Shown piece by piece: positions 37,600 to 45,207 of a stretch of DNA of 46,299 nucleotides. Origin of the DNA: an uncultured Bacteroidota bacterium (GTDB lineage Bacteria; Bacteroidota; Bacteroidia; Bacteroidales; VadinHA17). Under the pieces are notes generated by a model that was given only the letters and a program-made list of their open reading frames with translations, made no database searches and was not told the DNA's origin. The stretch is from contig CALMJY010000235.1 of NCBI GenBank assembly GCA_937864815.1, positions 1 through 46,299 on the forward strand, written 5' to 3'. The position numbers were made by a program, and so were the translations under genes. Positions within the stretch are counted from its first letter, which is position 1. Every line of letters begins with the position of its first letter.

Positions 37600-38763
37600 T
37601 CAAATATTAAGTTTACTAATATAACTATTTGCAACATCTCGTGCAGATCTGTCTGAAAATTCAAGAAACTCTATATCAGGAGAGGAGCGGAATTCCGTTT
37701 TCTCCATTGAGAATTGAACAACGTCAGGCATCTGTGTAAATGCTATCTGCCCGTTCAGGAATGCATTTACGGCAATCTCGTTTGCAGCATTCAGAATACA
37801 TGGCATATTACCTCCCTCTCTGAGTGCATCATATGCAAGGGAAAGATTTCTGAACTTTATTAAATCGGGTTCTGAAAAAGTCAGGGAACATGTCTTAACC
37901 AGATTGAGTCGTGGCAGATCAGTAGGGAGTCTTTCAGGATAAGTAAGAGCATACAGAATAGGAACTCTCATATCGGGAATTCCAAGCTGAGCTTTCACCG
38001 ATCCGTCAGCAAAATGGACCAGTGAATGTATAATTGACTGAGGATGTATCACAACTCTGATCTGATCCGGTGAAAGATCGAAAAGCCACCTGGCTTCTAT
38101 CACCTCCAGACCCTTGTTCATCAGTGAGGCAGAATCGATGGTGATCTTACTGCCCATATCCCAGTTAGGGTGTCTTAGGGCTTGTTTTGGAGTTATCTCA
38201 TGGAGCCGTTCCGTTGAATAATGAAGGAAGGGTCCCCCGGATGCAGTTAAGGAAATATATTCCACCGGGTTTCCCGTCTCACCGGTAAGGCATTGCAGTA
38301 TGGCTGAATGTTCTGAATCCACAGGCAGGATCCGGCTGCCTGACTCCCGTGTAAGTTTCTCAATAATCTCTCCTGCAACAACAAGAGTTTCCTTATTTGC
38401 CAGGGCAATTTTCTTTCCAGCTTTAATCGCTGCAATTGTTGATCTCAATCCTGAATATCCTACAATTGATGCAAGAACCACATCAACCCTGGAAGATGTC
38501 ACAACCTGTTCGACGGCCTCGCTTCCCGCGTAAACTTTAATATTTGTGTCCCTGAGGATCTCCCTGAGCTGTGGATAATGGTCTGTATTTCCGATAACAA
38601 CAACATCGGGATGGAACTGAAGTGCCTGCCTCGCAAGAATTTCATAATTGTTACCTGCCACAAGAACTTCGGCACTGAACCTGTCAGGAAACTTTGAGAT
38701 TACTTCAAGCGCCTGTGTACCAATAGATCCTGTAGATCCCAATATCGCAACTCTTTCAGCCAT
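37600..38763 (-). CDS. dxr: 1-deoxy-D-xylulose-5-phosphate reductoisomerase
   Basis: A 387-residue enzyme making 2-C-methyl-D-erythritol-4-phosphate in the MEP isoprenoid pathway. The NADPH-binding GSTGSIGTQALEV is at the N-terminus; ALANKETLV, LPVDSEHSAILQ with metal ligands, ASGGPF, and the signature KITIDSASLMNKGLEVIEARWLF follow in order. Length and motifs are standard. It lies 14 bp after the M23 peptidase gene and 2 bp before rseP, so it belongs to one leftward operon. Confidence 0.97.
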   Translation of the reverse strand: MAERVAILGSTGSIGTQALEVISKFPDRFSAEVLVAGNNYEILARQALQFHPDVVVIGNTDHYPQLREILRDTNIKVYAGSEAVEQVVTSSRVDVVLASIVGYSGLRSTIAAIKAGKKIALANKETLVVAGEIIEKLTRESGSRILPVDSEHSAILQCLTGETGNPVEYISLTASGGPFLHYSTERLHEITPKQALRHPNWDMGSKITIDSASLMNKGLEVIEARWLFDLSPDQIRVVIHPQSIIHSLVHFADGSVKAQLGIPDMRVPILYALTYPERLPTDLPRLNLVKTCSLTFSEPDLIKFRNLSLAYDALREGGNMPCILNAANEIAVNAFLNGQIAFTQMPDVVQFSMEKTEFRSSPDIEFLEFSDRSARDVANSYISKLNI

Positions 38764-38777
38764 TAATCCGCAGGATA

Positions 38778-39641
38778 TTAGAATAAAATATGCTTTTCAG
38801 GATCAAGAGGATTACCCTTATACCATATTTCGAAATGGAGATGAGGGCCTGAAGTGTAGAGTTCACCTGAATCACCGACAACAGAAATTGGTTCGCCGGC
38901 TCTCACAAGGTCTCCGGTCTCCATCAGGAGACTTGCATTATGCTTATAAATGGTAACAACGTTATTCGGATGCTGAATTTCAATGACATAACCGGTTTCC
39001 ATAGTCCATCCGGTGAATATTATTGTTCCGTCGAGAGCTGCAGAAACAACAGCTTTTGGTTTTGTAACTATATCTGTTCCAAAATGTCTGGTCCTGACAT
39101 CATAGCGCCCTGAAATGATTCCTTTAACAGGAGGAAAGAAGTGCATTCCTGATAATCCGGTAACAGATTCATGCGATTCAAGTCCAAGGGTAAGATTGAA
39201 TTGTTCTTCTTTTTCGATACTTGCTTTCAGTGCTGAGTCTTCGGGAGAATTCCTGAAAGCAATAGCTCCATAATCCCTGGTGGAATCCTGCCTGACAATT
39301 ATTTCGGCTGGTTGCTTACCCTGGATAATTGCACTTATATTGGCAAAATATTTGTCCCTTAATTCAAGTTCCCGGTCAAGCGAGTCGAGCCTGATCGCGC
39401 TCATAAGAATGTTCCTGCGCATTGTAACATCGGGGTATCCGGGGATAAACTCACGCAGGTTAGTGAATGCAATAAGAGAAGTTGTGGCCCCGATGATAAA
39501 CAAGACGAGAAATGTAATCAGAAGGAATGCAGAATACTGAGTCAACCGTACTCTCCATACCTCTTCAAAAGTGGCATCGTTGCTTATTGAAAACCTGTAT
39601 TTATCGCGCCAGGTTCGTTTCTTGCCTTCGCTTTTTGCCAT
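38778..39641 (-). CDS. M23-family peptidoglycan metallopeptidase
   Basis: A 287-residue protein with an N-terminal membrane anchor (about 33-57, YSAFLLITFLVLFIIGATTSL), a charged helical segment (about 85-150), and a C-terminal LytM/M23 domain. The zinc ligands are in RHFGTDIV (about 185-192) and GPHLHFEIW near the C-terminus, with a further His in IYKHNASLL, so the site looks active. It probably cuts or remodels peptidoglycan cross-links from the inner membrane. First gene of the dxr-rseP group; a -7-like element (TATCTTTG, minus strand 39661-39668) lies 20 bp upstream without a good -33 partner. Confidence 0.9.
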   Translation of the reverse strand: MAKSEGKKRTWRDKYRFSISNDATFEEVWRVRLTQYSAFLLITFLVLFIIGATTSLIAFTNLREFIPGYPDVTMRRNILMSAIRLDSLDRELELRDKYFANISAIIQGKQPAEIIVRQDSTRDYGAIAFRNSPEDSALKASIEKEEQFNLTLGLESHESVTGLSGMHFFPPVKGIISGRYDVRTRHFGTDIVTKPKAVVSAALDGTIIFTGWTMETGYVIEIQHPNNVVTIYKHNASLLMETGDLVRAGEPISVVGDSGELYTSGPHLHFEIWYKGNPLDPEKHILF

Positions 39642-39681
39642 AATGATTTATAACAGGGTGCAAAGATAATAATTTCCGGCA

Positions 39682-39709
39682 ACCGGTTACCGGCTACCGG
39701 CTACCGGTT
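39682..39709. repeat. Four-copy 7-bp tandem repeat (ACCGGYT)
   Basis: ACCGGTT, ACCGGCT, ACCGGCT and ACCGGTT follow one another without gaps and run into the stop codon of the superoxide reductase gene (39708-39710 on the minus strand). A degenerate relative, TCCGGCTACAGGC, lies on the other side of that gene near 40152-40164. Such simple repeats are probably part of a dispersed intergenic family. Confidence 0.7.
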
Positions 39710-40091
39710 AAATTACTTTAACAGGCTTATCTTCACTTTGCCAAAGACCATGTTTGGTACATACAGCCATTGCCGAGAGGTTCATCGACACTTCGGGAGC
39801 GACGATATAGAAATCTATTTCAAAATGGTTAGGCTTATGACCATACACTCCGGCAGTATATCGGGCTTCGGCGAGAAGAGTCTCCCTGTTCCATAGCTGA
39901 ATAACGCTTATAAAGTGATCAGCATCATCGGGATGAACATATTCTTCTCCAAGCCGAACTTTAATTTCGAATTTTTCGCCTCGTTTTACTTCATCAGCAC
40001 AAAATACATGAGGCATATGCCGGTCGAGATAATCGCGTTTTACCTCTTTCTCTTCCTTTTCAATCTCTGTAGCTTTGAATACTCTTGGCAT
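39708..40091 (-). CDS. Superoxide reductase (neelaredoxin/desulfoferrodoxin-type)
   Basis: A 127-residue protein with the SOR iron-site ligands in order: His25 (DRHMPH), His53 (EYVHP), His59 (DADHF), then Cys111 and His114 (CTKHGLW). It lacks the N-terminal rubredoxin-like Cys4 domain of class I enzymes, so it is a one-iron form. SOR reduces superoxide to hydrogen peroxide without making oxygen, typical of anaerobes or microaerophiles. The final KPVKVI lies in the usual position. A -7 match (TAATTTTG, 40131-40138, minus strand) lies about 40 bp upstream. It is a single-gene unit flanked by ACCGGYT-type repeats. Confidence 0.85.
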   Translation of the reverse strand: MPRVFKATEIEKEEKEVKRDYLDRHMPHVFCADEVKRGEKFEIKVRLGEEYVHPDDADHFISVIQLWNRETLLAEARYTAGVYGHKPNHFEIDFYIVAPEVSMNLSAMAVCTKHGLWQSEDKPVKVI

Positions 40092-40194
40092 GGTTTTATC
40101 TGTTTTTCAGTTAGTAACATGGAAATAGGGCAAAATTAGCAATAATTTGAATTCCGGCTACAGGCGTCAGGCAAAGCAATTTATTTCACTTTTT

Positions 40195-40225
40195 TTTGGC
40201 AATTAGATTATATCGATTACCTTTG
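40195..40225 (+). promoter_or_regulatory. Promoter of the initiator tRNA unit
   Basis: TTTG at 40195-40198 and TACCTTTG at 40218-40225 are separated by 19 bp, the ideal Bacteroidota arrangement. The predicted start falls near 40232, immediately before the truncated tRNA copy (40235-40282) and about 65 bp before the intact tRNA, so both should be in one transcript. Confidence 0.65.
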
Positions 40226-40234
40226 CAACCACAT

Positions 40235-40282
40235 TGCGGGGTGGATCCGCCGGCTGGCGGATCGTTGGGCTCATAACCCAAA
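40235..40282 (+). pseudogene. Truncated initiator tRNA copy with palindrome in place of its D-arm
   Basis: TGCGGGGTGGA (40235-40245) and CGTTGGGCTCATAACCCAAA (40263-40282) are identical to the acceptor 5' strand and the complete CAT anticodon arm of the intact tRNA at 40298-40369. Between them the D-arm is replaced by a perfect hairpin, GATCCGCC / GGCGGATC with loop GGCT. The T-arm and acceptor 3' strand are missing, although CCTC and ACAAA after 40282 look like relics of the tRNA 3' end. It cannot make a normal tRNA. Confidence 0.75.
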
Positions 40283-40297
40283 CCTCACAAAAGATAG

Positions 40298-40369
<72 letters not shown>

Positions 40370-40388
40370 CAAAGCAGAAATACAGAAG

Positions 40389-40415
40389 CCTGTAAGAGAA
40401 TAACTTACGGGTTTT
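40389..40415 (+). terminator. Terminator after the initiator tRNA
   Basis: CCTGTAAG (40389-40396) pairs with CTTACGGG (40404-40411) with one G-U pair around a 7-nt loop, followed by TTTTCTTATTTATT. Confidence 0.75.
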
Positions 40416-41312
40416 CTTATTTATTCTTGGAAGCAGATTGGAAGCAATTGCCCTAATTGTTAAATCATAATTCAGAAATACACCTCAATTTCTTGATCAA
40501 AATTTTGCCGATTTTTTTTAAGAAAATTCAAGTTTTACCGGTAAACCTTAAATAACAGAAAATCATTAAAAAGTCTTCCAGAATTTCCAGAAGATTTTCC
40601 AATAATTTCTGACTTTTTTAGTGAATCCTTTATAGAAAGGTAAAATCTGCCACCATTCTAGCGGGTACTATATCCATTCTTTAAGGAAAGCACCAAATAT
40701 TAACCCCTTATCATGGTCATCAAAGATTGGATCATTCTTGTTAAACAGTGATCATACCAATCCACCTTACCCTTTGCCCAGGATATCCAATTTAATAACT
40801 CCTGATTGGAAAAGCTGGTGACTTTGACCATTTGTAGCCTGATTAAATTGACCATCTGTAACCGAAGTTAATCTTTTGATATATAGACAAATCCCAAATT
40901 ATTATAATGACCGGCTGTATGTGGTTAAATTTCCGGCTTTTGCAGAGAATCGTGAAAACGCCGTAAAATAGATATTGAGCAAGGTATTGTAAAGAGTATT
41001 GAGGCTTACCTGTAAAAAATCCTTCCCCAAAATAATCCTTAGGGTCAATTTCACCTTAAAAAGCCTCTGCCTCCCCCTGTTTGTGCTATAATAAATAAAC
41101 ATACGATTATTTGATTTCAGAATTAATATAAAAGTATCGGCACCGTATAATTTTATAATCCGAGCCCCCGGTCGCCTCCGCTGGGCTCCGTATCCCAGAT
41201 TGCCAGAGGCATACACTGAATTGTAATCCGGGGGGAGACTAACATCTGTTAAATCGGAATATTCCAGAAAAATTTTCCAGGAAAATTATTAAAAATTCAA
41301 GGGATTAGGATC
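40416..41312. other. Gene-poor junction with decayed sequence
   Basis: About 900 bp between the tRNA terminator and the restriction-like island contain no gene I can support. On the minus strand, short coding-like stretches around 40630-40790 (for example FGAFLKEWI followed by a stop, then YPLEWWQILPFYKGF) are broken by stops and frame changes, as in a decayed gene. A tandem repeat lies at 40824-40871. A 104-residue minus-strand frame at 40902-41216 has atypical composition and no recognisable domain. The position just after a tRNA, with different composition on the far side, suits an integration boundary, but I found no clear repeat of the tRNA 3' end. Confidence 0.5.
40824..40871. repeat. 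Two tandem 24-bp repeats resembling insertion-sequence ends
   Basis: Copy 1 (40824-40847) and copy 2 (40848-40871) both begin TTGACCAT and share TGTA and CC blocks, matching at 18 of 24 positions. GGTGACTTTGACCA immediately before copy 1 adds to the resemblance. Repeated TTGACCAT-type motifs of this kind occur at the termini of IS21-family elements, but no istA or istB remains here, so the assignment is tentative. Confidence 0.45.
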
Positions 41313-42050
41313 CTAATATAAAGCAGCTATGTTAGTCGAAATTTTTTGCAGTTCGTTTTTAAAAAATTGGCGGCCATAATAAGAAATAGGCTTAACGCCG
41401 CCAATTAAGTTAAGATGCTTAGTTATATACCTTGTCTTATCCTCGAAAGCGTTTTTAAACAACCCTTCATTTTCTTTAATAAAGTCCAAGATTCCTATTA
41501 CTGCTTCCTTATGGCGCCCTAAATTATAAGAACCTAAGGTCCTTGTTGGGAAGTCTAATTGGCGAAATAAGATCTCAGTTAATTCGTACTTATCTCCTCT
41601 TGTTTCGTCCACCGATAAAAACACAGCCCACCATAACCCTGATAAAGCATGCCTAAGTAACTCGCTATGAATTGTTGATTTTAGAAACCAATGATCAAAA
41701 ATATAGCTTCTACTATCCTTGGCCGTTCCCAAGTAAGCTGAATTCCACCTTTTAATCATATAAGGGTATAAATCAACGTGAGATAGGTATGTCCAAAGCC
41801 TTTCATCTGAGGCTTGAATTGGTTCAAGATTCTTAAAAGCCTCATAAAGTTGAATTGCAGATTCAAAATCACTCTGAACATTGAGTCTCAGTGAGAGGTT
41901 TTCCGGTTTTCTGATATTTGGCATCATCAGAGTCTCCTTCTTATCATAGATAAACTCGTTACTCCTGTATAATTCCACAGATGTTCCATCCTCAATGTTT
42001 TTTTTGAGTTGAAACAAGTATTTTTCTCGAAAAATCAATTGCTTTTCCAT
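41313..42050 (-). CDS. Unknown protein of the GHKL/methyltransferase island (possibly DUF6339-like)
   Basis: A 245-residue soluble protein with no signal peptide or membrane segment. I start it at ATG 42050, one base after the upstream stop; a TTG 36 bp earlier would force an overlap. It is mostly helical and rich in aromatic residues (LWTYLSHVDLYPYMIKRW, FDHWFLKSTIHSELLRHALSGLWW). The LWTYLSH...RHALSGLWW pattern reminds me of DUF6339-type proteins found near restriction genes, but that is recollection, not a search. No nuclease motif is evident. Last gene of the leftward four-gene operon, so it probably acts with the GHKL ATPase. Confidence 0.7.
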   Translation of the reverse strand: MEKQLIFREKYLFQLKKNIEDGTSVELYRSNEFIYDKKETLMMPNIRKPENLSLRLNVQSDFESAIQLYEAFKNLEPIQASDERLWTYLSHVDLYPYMIKRWNSAYLGTAKDSRSYIFDHWFLKSTIHSELLRHALSGLWWAVFLSVDETRGDKYELTEILFRQLDFPTRTLGSYNLGRHKEAVIGILDFIKENEGLFKNAFEDKTRYITKHLNLIGGVKPISYYGRQFFKNELQKISTNIAALY

Positions 42051-42051
42051 C

Positions 42052-42918
42052 TTAATAATCTTCAGTTTCGTTTGGTTGTTCAACAATGACCTGCAATTCC
42101 GATATCAACCTCTTAAATGGGTTACCAAGTAATTTCTGGGCTATTTCAGGAATGTCTTCATTTTCATTTATTGATAGGGATGCAAACTGTTTTTCATTCC
42201 TAAGACGATAATCGATTACTTTAGCCCACAAACAATCTTTGTTTGCCTCAAAATTATATAGCGCCGATACTAAAGCATTTTGAACAATTGATGAATGAAA
42301 AATAGGGGCAAATTTGGTTTCTTTTGAAATACTTTCATTCGCAAATATCATATATTCCTGAGTCGGAAGCTGCACCTCAATCTTACTTTTAGAAAAATCA
42401 TAGTTTGTGAATATTGCATTTGGGTCTTTATTCTCAACTACTTCCATAAATGTCGATACTGCCTTAAGCTTTTCATATTTGATATCAGCATCGAATTCAA
42501 ATTTCCCAAAGAAGGCTAATACATCTCCAGGTTCAATATCAAAATTGTATCCTTCATAATCAGGATGAGACAAACTGTTAGAATAATTTGCAATTGATGT
42601 CTTCGCAACGATTAGACAGGTAAAACTGACCTTCCCTTTTACTAGTTTTTTCTCAATTTCGAACTTGATTTGATTATTGTCGCTCTTAAAACAATCTCGA
42701 AATAGGGTATTTGAACAGGTAGCTTCGCAATAGTATTCAACAACACCCATCTGTAATAGTCTTTCAATATCCGGATTATTATGTTCGCACATCACGCTGA
42801 TGGCGTAAGAATTACCCTCAGATAAAATTTCCGGTTCGGGGCTAAATCCTATTGTACTATTAATTGCATCTCCGACACCCAAAACGGGATGCGGAAAAGA
42901 AACATCATTGAATCTCAT
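42052..42918 (-). CDS. Unknown protein of the GHKL/methyltransferase island
   Basis: A 288-residue protein starting at ATG 42918 (MRFNDVSFPHPVLGVGD), overlapping the GHKL gene's end by 14 bp; a TTG further upstream is rejected. The first 160 residues are beta-rich with FPHPVLG at the start and paired Cys residues (EYYCEATCSNTLFRDCF) that might bind metal or be incidental. The second half is helical (SIVQNALVSALYNF, AQKLLGNPFKRLISEL). I do not recognise a family. Tight coupling to the ATPase gene suggests a physical partner, perhaps a DNA- or target-recognition subunit; this is inference only. Confidence 0.75.
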   Translation of the reverse strand: MRFNDVSFPHPVLGVGDAINSTIGFSPEPEILSEGNSYAISVMCEHNNPDIERLLQMGVVEYYCEATCSNTLFRDCFKSDNNQIKFEIEKKLVKGKVSFTCLIVAKTSIANYSNSLSHPDYEGYNFDIEPGDVLAFFGKFEFDADIKYEKLKAVSTFMEVVENKDPNAIFTNYDFSKSKIEVQLPTQEYMIFANESISKETKFAPIFHSSIVQNALVSALYNFEANKDCLWAKVIDYRLRNEKQFASLSINENEDIPEIAQKLLGNPFKRLISELQVIVEQPNETEDY

Positions 42919-44872
42919 AGGTCTTAATTTTAACAGTATGCTTAAGGTTGTCTGCAAATTTTATTTTAATAACATTCTTGCCGGAAAATAACATAGCATT
43001 CAGAATTTTATTCTTATCAACATTACCATTGTCACTTGATGCAAGTGCAATTCCATCGTCTTTGTCATTATCTGAACTTACCAGTAATTCTATTTCAGCA
43101 TTTGTGATATCTTCATCAGATTTTATAATTAAATAATGGTATAGAAACCCGTCCTCCCTTTGGGCAGCAACACTTAAACGTACTTTCTTCAATACTTTGC
43201 TCTCAGTTGGTACATCAGTTGAAGATCCTCTATTTAGGTCATCTGACCCAGGAGGTATTGGATGCTCTTGACCATTTGCACTTTCGCCTTGTCCGTAAGT
43301 TACTTCTAAAGCTCCTTCTGCATCAGGTATGACATCTTCAGCTCCTTTTATTTCTGTTTTGGTTTTAATCTTTGGTTTAATCGAGACAGGATTTTCGATA
43401 TCGGTTGTTTGCATACCTGTCTCATCTTTGGTAATACCGGTGGATAAATCACCTGTCTTGTTCTCTGTCTCACCTCTTAAATCCGAATCCTCATCCTTTT
43501 CCAGTAGGTCTTCGGGGATAGATAAATAATCCTCCAAACCCAGAAATGCAACTTTCTTACTTGTGTTTGTTTTTGAAAGTGAATCCAGCTTCGAATTAAT
43601 GAAATTACTTAATTCCAGCTCTGCTTTTCTTGCAATGGTATCAATCTTACCTTCTGTCTGATGGTTCTCCTTTCTCCATTCATTATGTGCGGGATTTTCT
43701 AATTGTCTTAGAATTTCATTACCGTTTTCATCGTCACAAATAAAGACTGCGGCGTACCCGTTTATTTTTCTGTTTGTTCTCTTAAATACTACCATTTTAG
43801 GTTTTCTGAAAAAGGAAGTCCGATTTGGAAGTCCCTTTTCCAAATAAACGTACAGCCTCACCTTGCCAAGAATTTCAAGTTCCTCCGTAAAAATTTGAAA
43901 TTGGTCATTCGCACCTGAATATTTGACTGCTTTATAATAGGGTTTAGGATTCCAGGTCTCAATGTCACTTGCGTTTCCGCTTTCATATTCATTTGGAAAG
44001 TATTCATCAATTATTTGTTCGAGATTTTCTCTACTAATTATGATATCATTTATCTTTACGATGAGGTTCTTATCGTGAATCGCAAGCCAAAAATTATTAA
44101 GTACAGATTTTACCATCAACCTGTTTCTGTCGACATCCTCCCACAAACCAATAATATTAATATCCGTACCGATTTCCTCCCTTCTAAACATTTCTGGGAT
44201 GTTATCTTCAATTACCGTGGGTTCGCCGCTATTATTATCATAAAATCCATATGCAGTTAACTTTTCCCCATTCCCATTCCTATGGGTTGTAAGCCAAGTT
44301 GCCCCTTCAAAGTAGACATTATTGTTGGTATCTCTTGAAGACACAATTATTGTTTTTATTGGTGATAAAACAAAATAAGCTCCCTTTCCAAAACCGAAGG
44401 ATCCTCCTGCTCCGCCTATCATTTTTATACTAACCCCTTTTGACCTTAAAAAAGCATAGAATGGTGATTCAGTTTCACTTTGAACATATGGCATCCCTTT
44501 AGTATTCGAATCGGAAATTTTTAGACATGAAATTTTAAGTTTCTTCTTGCCTTTCTCTGTGCCATTTAAATATGAGAGCATTCCATCAAAAAGAATTTTG
44601 GCATCTCTGTTATTTTTATAAAATTCATTAGACTTGATAATGTGTTCTTCTAATTGAAACAAGCCAGGGTAATTGACCCTATCTAAATCGAAGTATGTGA
44701 AATTGACCTTAACCGGAGATAAATTATCGTTGACTACATCCAGGGAATTTTGAATTGCTTCCCTGACTATTGAATAATAGGGATTCCCTTTATATGTTTG
44801 ATGTATCGGGTCATTAGGCCCAATATCTACACCGCCTTCGTTTCCGAAGTACCATTTACACCCTTTTTCCAT
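42905..44872 (-). CDS. GHKL-type ATPase (MutL/Hsp90/MORC-like) of a restriction-type island
   Basis: A 655-residue cytoplasmic protein whose first ~250 residues form a GHKL (Bergerat) ATPase. The N box is REAIQNSLD with Glu38 and Asn42, the G1-type motif is DSNTKG (Asp121), the G2 glycine lid is GGAGGSFGFGKGAYF (153-167), and GTDINIIG (from Gly235) supplies the last motif. A middle beta region (about 330-420) resembles the transducer part of such ATPases. It is followed by a charged, low-complexity linker (about 470-570) and a small beta-rich C-terminal domain. GHKL ATPases of this class accompany DNA methyltransferases and Vsr-type nucleases in restriction-like clusters, as here. The ATP-driven step it powers is unknown. 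Confidence 0.85.
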   Translation of the reverse strand: MEKGCKWYFGNEGGVDIGPNDPIHQTYKGNPYYSIVREAIQNSLDVVNDNLSPVKVNFTYFDLDRVNYPGLFQLEEHIIKSNEFYKNNRDAKILFDGMLSYLNGTEKGKKKLKISCLKISDSNTKGMPYVQSETESPFYAFLRSKGVSIKMIGGAGGSFGFGKGAYFVLSPIKTIIVSSRDTNNNVYFEGATWLTTHRNGNGEKLTAYGFYDNNSGEPTVIEDNIPEMFRREEIGTDINIIGLWEDVDRNRLMVKSVLNNFWLAIHDKNLIVKINDIIISRENLEQIIDEYFPNEYESGNASDIETWNPKPYYKAVKYSGANDQFQIFTEELEILGKVRLYVYLEKGLPNRTSFFRKPKMVVFKRTNRKINGYAAVFICDDENGNEILRQLENPAHNEWRKENHQTEGKIDTIARKAELELSNFINSKLDSLSKTNTSKKVAFLGLEDYLSIPEDLLEKDEDSDLRGETENKTGDLSTGITKDETGMQTTDIENPVSIKPKIKTKTEIKGAEDVIPDAEGALEVTYGQGESANGQEHPIPPGSDDLNRGSSTDVPTESKVLKKVRLSVAAQREDGFLYHYLIIKSDEDITNAEIELLVSSDNDKDDGIALASSDNGNVDKNKILNAMLFSGKNVIKIKFADNLKHTVKIKTYEIQ

Positions 44873-44878
44873 GAGATT

Positions 44879-45112
44879 TTATTTTATAAATTTGAAGCCG
44901 CCGCTAGATGACTTGTTGAGATTCTTATCATAAAGTACTTTCGTTTCCTTCAAAATCTTATTAATTTCCCTGAACATCAATTCCACATCTTTTTCCGAAT
45001 ATTCATAATTGTTTCTATTTGAGCAGTTACCTAATAATCTCAATAAATCAATAATTTTTTGTACTCTTTTAGAGGCAACCTTTTCAAATCTTAGCCGCTT
45101 AAATGAATCCAT
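44879..45112 (-). CDS. Small 77-residue helical protein, first gene of the island operon
   Basis: A 77-residue basic protein, MDSFKRLRFEKVASKRVQ then KIIDLLRLLGNCSNRNNYEY, ending in a Gly/Ser-rich tail. Two predicted helices flank a conserved-looking LLGNCSNRxNYEY turn and SEKDVELMFREI. I recall similar short proteins next to restriction-modification genes but cannot name a function. It starts at the divergent promoter region and lies 6 bp before the GHKL gene. Its size and position would suit a regulator or an accessory subunit. Confidence 0.75.
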   Translation of the reverse strand: MDSFKRLRFEKVASKRVQKIIDLLRLLGNCSNRNNYEYSEKDVELMFREINKILKETKVLYDKNLNKSSSGGFKFIK

Positions 45113-45138
45113 ATGTCAATTATGGTTAATATGAAATA

Positions 45139-45172
45139 CAAATATATAAATTATATTGATATATATTCCAAA
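45139..45172 (-). promoter_or_regulatory. Candidate promoter of the leftward island operon
   Basis: On the minus strand TATATTTG (45139-45146) matches the -7 consensus, with TTTG (45169-45172) 22 bp upstream. The 95-bp AT-rich gap (45113-45207) must also hold the promoter for the divergent vsr-like gene, so the two arms of the island may be co-regulated. Confidence 0.45.
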
Positions 45173-45207
45173 TATATTTACTATATTTATATTTTGTAGT
45201 TACAAGG

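Noticed and set aside
39682-39709. CRISPR-like array
   Set aside because: The repeats are 7 bp and contiguous without spacers, and no cas genes are in the window.
40902-41216. 104-residue minus-strand open frame in the tRNA-island gap
   Set aside because: Composition is atypical (GC-rich Arg/Gly start, AT-rich end), there is no domain, no promoter or neighbouring partner, and the sequence looks decayed; kept only as part of the gap description.
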